Of a stretch of 5,436 nt of DNA, positions 1 through 5,289 are shown piece after piece; position 1 is the stretch's first letter, and each line of letters opens with the position of its first letter. Origin of the DNA: Candidatus Gastranaerophilales bacterium. Its GTDB lineage: Bacteria > Cyanobacteriota > Vampirovibrionia > Gastranaerophilales > Gastranaerophilaceae. The DNA lies in assembly GCA_021205645.1 (NCBI GenBank), contig JAJPXE010000186.1, positions 1-5,436 of the forward strand, read 5' to 3'. The position numbers and the translations under genes were made by a program. The notes under the pieces are model-generated. The model made no database searches, was not told the DNA's origin, and worked only from the letters and a program-made list of their open reading frames with translations.

Positions 1-58
1 ATATAAGCATATATCCAATTCAATTATTAAGTAAAACTACGGAAGTAAAAACTCAAAA

Positions 59-87
59 TTGATACATTTTTTTTATTGTATAATAAT
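59..87 (+). promoter_or_regulatory. Probable sigma-70-type promoter for panD
   Basis: TTGATA at 59-64 (5 of 6 to the -35 consensus) is followed after 17 nt by AATAAT at 82-87 (5 of 6 to the -10). A perfect TATAAT also sits at 79-84, but it is only 14 nt from TTGATA, so the exact pairing is uncertain. Either choice starts transcription around 91-95, giving a short leader that just contains or partly clips the AAGGAG at 95-100. The region is very AT-rich, so such matches arise easily by chance. Bases 1-58 hold nothing else that I can identify. Confidence 0.45.
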
Positions 88-94
88 AAAAGCT

Positions 95-100
95 AAGGAG
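95..100 (+). promoter_or_regulatory. Shine-Dalgarno site fixing the panD start
   Basis: AAGGAG ends 9 nt before the ATG at 110. An in-frame ATG at 101 directly abuts this site and so cannot be served by it. The choice of 110 is confirmed by the protein: it places the self-cleavage pair at Gly24-Ser25, the family's canonical numbering. Confidence 0.8.
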
Positions 101-109
101 ATGTGTGAA

Positions 110-457
110 ATGCTGTTAGAGTTTTTAAATTCTAAAATCCACAGAGCAACGGTTACGGATTCAAACTTGAATTACATCGGTTCTATCACAATAGATGCAG
201 ATATACTTAATGCCGCAAATATTCATGAGTGGCAAAAGGTTGATATACTGGATATTAATAATGGCGAGAGGTTCCAGACATACGTTATAAAAGGTATAAG
301 CGGTTCAAAAATGTTTTGTGTTAACGGAGCGGCTGCCAGAAAAGTTCAAAAAGGCGACAAAATTATAATCTGCTCATACAGATATGTAACGGAGGACGAG
401 CTGGAAGACTATAAGCCGACTATTGTTCAAATAGACGAAAACAATAATATGGTTTAA
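110..457 (+). CDS. panD: Aspartate 1-decarboxylase (PanD)
   Basis: This cytosolic enzyme decarboxylates L-aspartate to beta-alanine, the pantothenate/CoA precursor. It is made as a pro-enzyme that cleaves itself to create a pyruvoyl cofactor. From the ATG at 110 the product is 115 residues, slightly short of many homologues. It opens with the family signature SKIHRATVT (residues 8-16, with Lys9 and His11). The cleavage pair Gly24-Ser25 lies in YIGSITID. Arg54 and Tyr58, used in substrate binding and catalysis, are present in GERFQTY, and the conserved NGAAAR block is at 72-77. All key residues are in place, so the enzyme should be active. No panB or panC is visible, so the rest of the pathway, if present, lies elsewhere. 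A 45-residue ORF begins 2 nt after the stop. Family identity is near certain. Confidence 0.97.
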   Translation: MLLEFLNSKIHRATVTDSNLNYIGSITIDADILNAANIHEWQKVDILDINNGERFQTYVIKGISGSKMFCVNGAAARKVQKGDKIIICSYRYVTEDELEDYKPTIVQIDENNNMV

Positions 458-459
458 CT

Positions 460-597
460 ATGGAAAAACCCAAAAACACAAAAAAGAATAAGAAATTCAC
501 TATCAGCACAAAAAATATGGGTGTTGATATTGATAAGAACGAATATAAAACAATCGTTCAGTCACACACCAATTATCCTGAAAAGTATTTCAGATAG
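460..597 (+). CDS. Unrecognised 45-residue small protein
   Basis: An ATG two nt after the panD stop opens a 45-codon frame ending in TAG at 595-597. The N-terminal third is strongly basic (MEKPKNTKKNKKF). The rest is mixed and polar, ending NYPEKYFR. There is no membrane segment, signal peptide or cysteine, and I do not recognise the family. No Shine-Dalgarno site precedes the start, so expression would most simply depend on translational coupling with panD. Without this ORF, 219 nt would separate panD from the response regulator. Tight spacing and gene-like composition favour a real gene. Short length and lack of a ribosome binding site argue against it. It could also be an unrelated frame inside an operon spacer. 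Confidence 0.45.
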   Translation: MEKPKNTKKNKKFTISTKNMGVDIDKNEYKTIVQSHTNYPEKYFR

Positions 598-676
598 GTA
601 AGCTGATTTAATATTTATGCGGGTTTGGCTTATTGCCCGATTTGTAAACTTTGGGATAAAAATAACAGGGGAATTT

Positions 677-1384
677 ATGGACAATATGAAACGAATACTT
701 ATAGTCGATGATGATGATGAAATAAGGGAGCTGTTGGAGTTTGACGTGGCACAGAGCGGGTATTTTGTTGATACGGCAGACAACGGCAAAGACGGATTAA
801 CAAAGGCACTTAATAACAGTTATGACCTGATTATTTTAGATGTAATGATGCCGAAAATGAATGGATTTGATGTCTGCAAAAATATCAGACAGGCAAAATT
901 ATCAATCCCCGTGCTTATGCTCACGGCAAAAGGAACAATTGATGATAAAACAATCGGTTTCGATTGCGGTGCCGATGATTACCTTGTCAAACCGTTTGAT
1001 ATACAGGAAGTTCTGCTCAGAATACGTGTGTTACTCAGACGTAGTCAGTCGATGCCTGAAGCAGCACTTTCCAATGAAATCCTGCATGCCGGAAATATTG
1101 AGATATTTCCTGATACTCTGGAATGTATTATTGTTAACAAAAAAATCAAACTCACCCCAACGGAATTTGAGATATTATACTGTCTTATGCAGCATTTTAA
1201 CAATGCCGTAACCCTTGCAACCCTGCTTGATGAAGTGTGGGGCTATGACAGCGACGAAGATGTCAGAATGCTAAGAGTTCACGTAGGCGGGCTGCGGAAC
1301 AAAATCGAACCCGACTCAAAAAAACCGCAATATTTGCATACCGTCACTAATGTCGGTTATAAACTGACACCTTTCGGAGAATAG
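677..1384 (+). CDS. OmpR/PhoB-family response regulator
   Basis: A cytoplasmic transcription factor activated by phosphotransfer from the kinase encoded next. The 235-residue product has a receiver domain (about 5-120). It shows the acidic pocket in VDDDDE (11-14), phospho-acceptor Asp55 in LIILDVMMP, Thr83 in LMLTAKG and Lys105 in LVKPFD. A winged-helix DNA-binding domain follows (about 137-232), with the KLTPTEFEIL segment (158-167), the recognition-helix region RVHVGGLRNKIE (200-211) and the closing VTNVGYKL. I chose the ATG at 677 because AGGGG at 666-670 lies 6 nt upstream and the receiver starts at once. An in-frame ATG at 617 would add 20 unconserved residues without a ribosome binding site. 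The 79-nt gap before it has no convincing promoter or terminator, so it may be cotranscribed with panD. Its targets are unknown. Confidence 0.95.
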   Translation: MDNMKRILIVDDDDEIRELLEFDVAQSGYFVDTADNGKDGLTKALNNSYDLIILDVMMPKMNGFDVCKNIRQAKLSIPVLMLTAKGTIDDKTIGFDCGADDYLVKPFDIQEVLLRIRVLLRRSQSMPEAALSNEILHAGNIEIFPDTLECIIVNKKIKLTPTEFEILYCLMQHFNNAVTLATLLDEVWGYDSDEDVRMLRVHVGGLRNKIEPDSKKPQYLHTVTNVGYKLTPFGE

Positions 1385-1385
1385 T

Positions 1386-3068
1386 ATGAAAGTTTATAAA
1401 ACCACAAAAAGACTGAAAATAGCGGAACAAATAATTATTGTTATATTATTTGCCGTACTTATTCCGCTTACAATAAGCGGTTTTATTATAAATAATGTCA
1501 ACCAGCAGTCCGTAAGAGCACAGTTGTGCACAACCGCAGAAATTATTACTTATACGGTTTCTGACAGCATTGACATATTTAACAACTCCATAAACTATGA
1601 ATTAGAACAAATAGGGATGACCCTCGACTATATGAACTCATATTCGGCTAAGGCAGGATATTTAAAACGCATAAAAAAAACGTCAAAAATATATAAAGAT
1701 GTTCGTATACTGAAAAATGAAGCCGAATACAATAAATTAAGGGAAGAATGCCGCCTGAATAATGAGGCAGTCCTCGGTATTAAACAGAAAAACGGTTCTT
1801 ATCTTGCCGCTATCTTTGAGATTGAAAAAATCAGAACAAATATGTTTACCTCAATCGGCTCGGATAAACGTCAAATCTATATTCTAACTCCGAAAGGTGA
1901 TTTGATAACATCATATAATTATGATAAAAAGGTTTTTAACAAAGGAATAAAACAGCTGCCCAAAAATCTTGAAACAGATAAGACAATCATCTACGGTAAG
2001 AAAAAAAATCAGCCGTTTGCATGCCTAAAAAAATCCAATCCGGATATTCTGATAATAGTTTCAACTCCGGGAGAGATAACACGAACATATATCGACTACA
2101 GCCGTGCAAAAATCATACTTTCCGTATTGGCAGCGGCTTTTGCGGTTCTCTTTATTGTCGGACTTTATATTTCATATCTCTATCTTAATATAAGACAGCT
2201 GTTCAAAGCTATAATTGCTATCTCAAAAGGTAACTATAAGAGGCGGATACGGCTTTTAACCCATATATTCACTCCATATGAAATGATTTTTCTGGCTTAT
2301 GAATTTAACAGAATGGCAAATCAAATTCATAAATCTTATAAAAAATTAGAAAAGAACAATAAAGAATTAAAAGAACTGAACGAGTTTCGCTCAAACATGA
2401 TAGACACCGTAAGCCATGAATTCAGAACACCTTTGACAAGTATTCAGGGCTATACATCGCGTCTTTTAAGACAGGATATACAAATAGATGAGGCTACTAA
2501 ACAGAAATCACTCAAAGTTATCAAGCGTCAGGCGGAACGTTTGAAACGAATGGTTGAGGATTTGCTTGTAATACCTGATATTGAGGGGGCAAGTCTTAAT
2601 GTGTCAATTGAGCCGGTTAACGCTTTTGAAATCATTGATAACTCAATAACGCTAAGTAAAAATAACTCGGGAAAAACACTTACAAATAATGTAAGCCCTG
2701 ATATCCCTATGATATATGCAGACAGAGATAGATTTGAGCAGGTTGTTATAAATGTGGTCGAAAATGCTGTCAAATATGCTGATGATGAGTCTGAAATTGT
2801 TATTGAGGCTGAGGTATTTGACGATGATTATGTAAAATTTGTCGTAAAAAATCATTGCAATGTTATTCCAAAAGATAAACTCAAAACACTTTTTGACAAA
2901 TTCACCAGACTTGATGATAAAACAACAAGAACAACAAGAGGTACCGGTTTAGGTTTGTTTATCGTGAAAGGTCTTGTGGAAACAATGGGGGGGCATATTC
3001 ATCTTCATTCCGGCATGGATTGGGGGTTTGTTGTCCAAATATTTATGGAAAGGGTTAAGGACGTATAA
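1386..3068 (+). CDS. Membrane sensor histidine kinase with HAMP domain
   Basis: This is the partner kinase of the preceding regulator, starting 1 nt after its stop with GGAG at 1376-1379. The 560-residue protein has a transmembrane helix (about 14-36) and an extracytoplasmic sensor region of about 200 residues (37-241). A second helix (about 242-267), a HAMP-like linker (about 268-320) and a short lysine/glutamate-rich coiled coil (about 315-336) follow. The dimerisation domain carries phospho-acceptor His344 in SHEFRTPL. The ATPase domain has an N-box with Asn456 and Asn460 (NVVENAVKY), an F-box LFDKFTRLD (502-510) and a G2 box GTGLGL (519-524). The G1 box is degenerate: NHCNVIP (489-495) stands where DxGxGIP is usual. 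The sensor has no recognisable motif beyond a YILTPKGDL stretch (165-173) that may belong to a PAS/Cache-like fold. The signal is unknown. Confidence 0.95.
   Translation: MKVYKTTKRLKIAEQIIIVILFAVLIPLTISGFIINNVNQQSVRAQLCTTAEIITYTVSDSIDIFNNSINYELEQIGMTLDYMNSYSAKAGYLKRIKKTSKIYKDVRILKNEAEYNKLREECRLNNEAVLGIKQKNGSYLAAIFEIEKIRTNMFTSIGSDKRQIYILTPKGDLITSYNYDKKVFNKGIKQLPKNLETDKTIIYGKKKNQPFACLKKSNPDILIIVSTPGEITRTYIDYSRAKIILSVLAAAFAVLFIVGLYISYLYLNIRQLFKAIIAISKGNYKRRIRLLTHIFTPYEMIFLAYEFNRMANQIHKSYKKLEKNNKELKELNEFRSNMIDTVSHEFRTPLTSIQGYTSRLLRQDIQIDEATKQKSLKVIKRQAERLKRMVEDLLVIPDIEGASLNVSIEPVNAFEIIDNSITLSKNNSGKTLTNNVSPDIPMIYADRDRFEQVVINVVENAVKYADDESEIVIEAEVFDDDYVKFVVKNHCNVIPKDKLKTLFDKFTRLDDKTTRTTRGTGLGLFIVKGLVETMGGHIHLHSGMDWGFVVQIFMERVKDV
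2987..2993 (+). repeat. G7 homopolymer inside the kinase gene
   Basis: Seven consecutive G within an AT-rich gene encode the Gly-Gly after ETM near the end of the kinase ATPase domain. A one-base slip would keep the G2 box but replace the last 35 or so residues. With one base gained the frame stops before the tadA start; with one base lost it runs on past it. It is either a potential slippage site or simply two GGG glycine codons. Confidence 0.9.
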
Positions 3069-3502
3069 TGCACAGGGCGAGAACAGAGGCTTTAAAAACA
3101 CCGGAGTGTGATGTTCCTGTCGGTTGTATCATATTGTGCGGTGACAAAGTTATTTCATCATCGCATAATACCAGAGAAAAAGACTGCGATGTGACATCAC
3201 ATGCAGAAATCAATGCCATACGTAAAGCACAGAAAGAGCTGAAACGTTGGCATCTTGATGACTGCACAATGTATGTAACACTTGAGCCGTGTCCTATGTG
3301 CGGCTGGACGATTTTAGAGTCAAGAATTAAAACTCTTTATTTCGGCTCATATAACACTCGCTGCGGAGCCTTTGGTACAGTTTTAGACTTAAAACAGATT
3401 GCAAATTCATCTATCAAAGTTTATGGCGGTATTGATGAAAAAAAATGCGATAAAATATTGGAGGATTTTTTTAAAAAATTGAGAGAACTTAAGGGAGGTT
3501 AA
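3068..3502 (+). CDS. tadA: tRNA-specific adenosine-34 deaminase (TadA)
   Basis: TadA deaminates wobble adenosine-34 to inosine in tRNA-Arg(ACG), letting one tRNA read several arginine codons; it is normally essential. The 144-residue product has VPVG (16-19), Asn34, the zinc/catalytic motif HAE (45-47, proton-shuttling Glu47) and the zinc ligands Cys75 and Cys78 in LEPCPMC. It ends with the TadA-type tail ILEDFFKKLREL. Its ATG shares one base with the kinase stop (TAATG). AAGGA at 3057-3061 serves as the ribosome binding site, and an in-frame TAA at 3056-3058 excludes an earlier start. The N-terminus is therefore about ten residues shorter than in E. coli TadA. After Cys78 the usual Ala-Gly-Ala is Gly-Trp-Thr. 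Another zinc-dependent nucleoside/nucleotide deaminase is possible but less likely. Confidence 0.88.
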   Translation: MHRARTEALKTPECDVPVGCIILCGDKVISSSHNTREKDCDVTSHAEINAIRKAQKELKRWHLDDCTMYVTLEPCPMCGWTILESRIKTLYFGSYNTRCGAFGTVLDLKQIANSSIKVYGGIDEKKCDKILEDFFKKLRELKGG

Positions 3503-3510
3503 GAACAGAT

Positions 3511-3554
3511 AAGGGGTAAACAAGGGGTAAACAAGGGGTAAACAAGGGGTAAAC
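3511..3554 (+). repeat. Four perfect tandem copies of an 11-bp unit
   Basis: AAGGGGTAAAC occurs four times head to tail without mismatch (3511-3521, 3522-3532, 3533-3543, 3544-3554). A partial AGGG follows at 3555-3558, directly before the ATG at 3560. The array fills most of the 57-nt gap between tadA and the DUF2400 gene. Each copy contains a Shine-Dalgarno-like AAGGGG; the last copy is 10 nt from the ATG and is the likely ribosome binding site. The unit equals about one helical turn, so the copies would lie on one face of the DNA. It may be a regulator binding array, a ribosome standby region, or a neutral variable-number repeat. Confidence 0.97.
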
Positions 3555-3559
3555 AGGGA

Positions 3560-4312
3560 ATGATTACTAAAACAGAACTTGATGAGCTTGTCAAAAAGTA
3601 TGAAACGGAAGATTTCATAAAAGATGATCCCGTACAATTTATTCATAAATACAAAAATAAAGCGGATATAGAACTTGCAGGATTTATTGCATCTTTGTTT
3701 TCATACGGTAACAGACAGATATTCATCAAAAAAATCAATGAACTTCTCGGATATTCAGACGGTGATTTGTACAATTATATAAAAAACGGTGATTTTTGTT
3801 TAGTTTCAAAAAATAATTTCAACTACCGATTTTCAAAAGATTTTGAAGTGATAGAGATGTTAAAAATTCTCTCAAAATTATACAACAACTCAAACGGTTT
3901 ATCGGAATTATTTGAGTACGGCTATCAAACGGGTAATTCCATCGTTAAAATGTTTCAGATTGTAATTGATTATTTTTATTCAAATGTCAGTAATTCTGTC
4001 GGGCAGGGATTTTATCACTTATTGCCGGATCCGTCAAAGGGCGGAGCAATGAAAAGAATGAACATGTTTTTACGCTGGATGATAAGAAAACCTCCTGTTG
4101 ATACCGGTATCTGGTCATTTATTCCGAAAAGTGAGCTTTTAATTCCACTTGATGTACATGTAGCAAGAATTTCACGAAAAATGGGTTTATTAGCCAGAAA
4201 AAGTAATGATATGAAAGCTGTTCAGGAGCTTACAAATAACTTAAAGTATTATGACAGCGAAGATCCCGTCAAATATGACTTTGCAATTTTTGCACGGGGA
4301 ATTAATGGTTAA
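3560..4312 (+). CDS. DUF2400/TIGR02757 family protein of unknown function
   Basis: The 250-residue protein matches, from memory, the TIGR02757/DUF2400 family of conserved bacterial proteins without assigned function. Conserved blocks are DDPVQFIHKYKN (22-33), IELAGFIASLFSYGNRQ (37-53), HLLPDPSKGGAMKRMNMF (153-170) and LRWMIRK (171-177). They continue with DTGIW (181-185), IPLDVHVARISRKMGL (195-210) and DPVKYDFAIFARG (235-247). The C-terminus ends where the family usually ends, so it is complete. There is no signal peptide or membrane helix, so it should be cytosolic. The LP...KGGA...N helix-turn region followed by LDVHVAR resembles the hairpin plus catalytic-Asp layout of HhH-GPD DNA glycosylases; this is my inference. 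The ATG at 3560 is the only usable start, since TAA lies in frame at 3539-3541. It is probably cotranscribed with tadA. Its stop overlaps that of the convergent gene. Confidence 0.88.
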   Translation: MITKTELDELVKKYETEDFIKDDPVQFIHKYKNKADIELAGFIASLFSYGNRQIFIKKINELLGYSDGDLYNYIKNGDFCLVSKNNFNYRFSKDFEVIEMLKILSKLYNNSNGLSELFEYGYQTGNSIVKMFQIVIDYFYSNVSNSVGQGFYHLLPDPSKGGAMKRMNMFLRWMIRKPPVDTGIWSFIPKSELLIPLDVHVARISRKMGLLARKSNDMKAVQELTNNLKYYDSEDPVKYDFAIFARGING

Positions 4313-5115
4313 TCAAGCTGCCACTTGCGTCTTAGCTTGATAAATTCTCCCTGATTATCCATGTCTGAAATGACATTATTTACAACATCAATCATATAGC
4401 TTGATTCGCTTCCCCGTCTGAATGCCACTCCGTATGAATCTCTTGAGTACTTCTTCGGCAGGAGCTTAACACTGCCGTCTTTCATGGAATAATTGCGCAA
4501 AATCGCATCATCAGAAGTTATTCCCAAAATTTTGCCTGATTTTAAAGCGGTATAAGCCTCGTCATAAGTCTTGTAACCCATAACATGTGCGGACGGCAGT
4601 AAAAACTTTATTGTCTGTTCTGCTGTCGAACCGAATATAACCCCGACATTCTTATCACTTAAGTCGGCTAATGACCTTATAGTACTGCCCGTCCGCACTA
4701 ACAACGATTGTCCGGTTATATAGTACGCATTGGAAAAATCCGCAAAATTCTGCCTTGCCGGAGTTATTGTCATTGTTGCAATAACCATATCAACTTTATT
4801 CAAATTCAATATATACATACGTTCCGAATCCGACACGGCAACAAATTTGACTTTTGCCGGGTCATGGAACAATTCCTTTGCTATTCTGTGAGCTAAATCT
4901 ACATCAAAACCGGCATTTACCCCGCCTGTATCAATAAAACCGAACGGTTTACTGTCGGTTTTGACACCGACAATTAAATACCCCCTTTTCATTACGGTTT
5001 TATATAAATCTCCGCCTTTCTGTGTCGCTTCATCACTTGAATAGTCGTAGATATAAAAAACAGCGCCGATTATACATAATATTATTGCTAAGACTAATAA
5101 AAGTTTTTTCTTCAT
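4309..5115 (-). CDS. Family-3 amino-acid-binding protein, membrane-anchored
   Basis: This 268-residue protein belongs to the bacterial extracellular solute-binding family 3 (SBP_bac_3), which captures polar amino acids for ABC importers outside the cytoplasmic membrane. Residues 1-4 are positively charged and 5-23 form one hydrophobic helix, followed by a polar linker and the binding domain (about 40-266). Typical motifs are GYLIVGVKTDSKPFGF (45-60), GFDVDLAHRIAKEL (69-82) and VDMVIATMTITPARQNFADF (108-127). Arg121 matches the residue that usually holds the ligand carboxylate, and Asp203 or its neighbour may hold the amino group. Cys14 (IILC) does not fit a standard lipobox, so the helix may be an uncleaved anchor or ordinary signal peptide. 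No permease or ATPase gene is adjacent. TAG in frame at 5122-5124 rules out an earlier start, and no ribosome binding site precedes the ATG. The ligand cannot be named. Confidence 0.92.
   Translation of the reverse strand: MKKKLLLVLAIILCIIGAVFYIYDYSSDEATQKGGDLYKTVMKRGYLIVGVKTDSKPFGFIDTGGVNAGFDVDLAHRIAKELFHDPAKVKFVAVSDSERMYILNLNKVDMVIATMTITPARQNFADFSNAYYITGQSLLVRTGSTIRSLADLSDKNVGVIFGSTAEQTIKFLLPSAHVMGYKTYDEAYTALKSGKILGITSDDAILRNYSMKDGSVKLLPKKYSRDSYGVAFRRGSESSYMIDVVNNVISDMDNQGEFIKLRRKWQLD
4312..4341. terminator. Possible bidirectional hairpin between converging genes
   Basis: ATCAAGCT (4312-4319) and AGCTTGAT (4334-4341) form a perfect 8-bp inverted repeat with a 14-nt loop, extendable by one G-T pair. 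It begins on the last base of the DUF2400 stop codon and lies inside the final codons of the minus-strand binding-protein gene. On neither strand does a proper T-run follow, so it is a weak intrinsic terminator at best. It may protect transcript ends, or be chance. Confidence 0.3.
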
Positions 5116-5123
5116 ATATAACT

Positions 5124-5152
5124 ATTAAATAATTAATTTCAAATTTTGTAAA
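5124..5152 (-). promoter_or_regulatory. Strong candidate promoter, leaderless start of the binding-protein gene
   Basis: Read on the minus strand, TTTACA (5152-5147) and TTTAAT (5129-5124) each match consensus at 5 of 6 positions and are separated by exactly 17 nt. A start 7-9 nt beyond the -10 falls at 5117-5115, on or just before the ATG at 5115. The transcript would be leaderless or nearly so, which agrees with the lack of any Shine-Dalgarno sequence there. AT-richness lowers certainty. Confidence 0.5.
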
Positions 5153-5212
5153 TAGGGTATAAAATCTTTCAGTACTTCTGCAATAATGTTTATTTCAATC
5201 CCGTACAGGCGG

Positions 5213-5274
5213 CAGGATAGTGTATGTAATAATATGTAAAAAATCAGATTTTATAACGAATCTGTGATATCCTG
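5213..5274 (+). promoter_or_regulatory. Nested inverted repeats upstream of the C_GCAxxG_C_C gene
   Basis: CAGGATA (5213-5219) can pair with TATCCTG (5268-5274). Inside it, CAGATT (5245-5250) pairs with AATCTG (5259-5264) across an 8-nt loop. TACAGG (5204-5209) could compete for the same CCTGTA (5271-5276). The inner loop contains TATAAC (5252-5257), a possible -10 without a good -35. This may be an operator over the promoter or a folded leader just before the ribosome binding site. Pairs this short can occur by chance in a spacer of this size. Confidence 0.25.
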
Positions 5275-5277
5275 TAT

Positions 5278-5286
5278 GGAGGAGGA
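5278..5286 (+). promoter_or_regulatory. Shine-Dalgarno site of the last gene
   Basis: GGAGGAGGA is a purine-rich double site. Its first GGAGG (5278-5282) is 7 nt from the ATG at 5290 and the second (5281-5285) is 4 nt away. It supports efficient initiation and fixes the start codon. Confidence 0.85.
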
Positions 5287-5289
5287 TTT

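Noticed and set aside
59..109. Extended panD start at TTG 59 or ATG 101
   Set aside because: The extension reads through the promoter-like and Shine-Dalgarno bases and breaks the canonical Gly24-Ser25 numbering obtained from the ATG at 110.
620..639. CGGG...CCCG hairpin before the response regulator as a terminator
   Set aside because: Only four base pairs with a 12-nt loop and no following T-run.
617..676. Earlier ATG for the response regulator
   Set aside because: It adds 20 residues not expected before a receiver domain and has no ribosome binding site, while the ATG at 677 has AGGGG 6 nt upstream.
861..1211. Open frame inside the response regulator gene, + strand
   Set aside because: It overlaps a clear response regulator in another frame and its translation looks like an out-of-frame shadow.
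1673..1680. A8 runs in the kinase gene (1673-1680, 2001-2008) and in tadA (3438-3445) as programmed frameshift sites
   Set aside because: Reading frames are intact on both sides and such runs are expected in lysine codons of AT-rich genes; no stimulatory structure is evident.
2528..2855. Two minus-strand open frames inside the kinase gene
   Set aside because: Both lie opposite the conserved kinase core and show no domain-like sequence.
3055..3267. Minus-strand open frame opposite tadA
   Set aside because: Shadow of the conserved deaminase coding sequence.
3511..3554. The 11-bp repeats as a CRISPR array or replication iterons
   Set aside because: No spacers separate the units, they are too short for CRISPR, and no replication initiator gene or origin features are nearby.
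3407..3646. Minus-strand open frame across the 11-bp repeats
   Set aside because: Its middle is just the translated repeat, and both ends are antisense to conserved genes.
4708..4896. + strand open frame opposite the binding-protein gene
   Set aside because: Antisense to well-conserved family-3 motifs, with no ribosome binding site noted.
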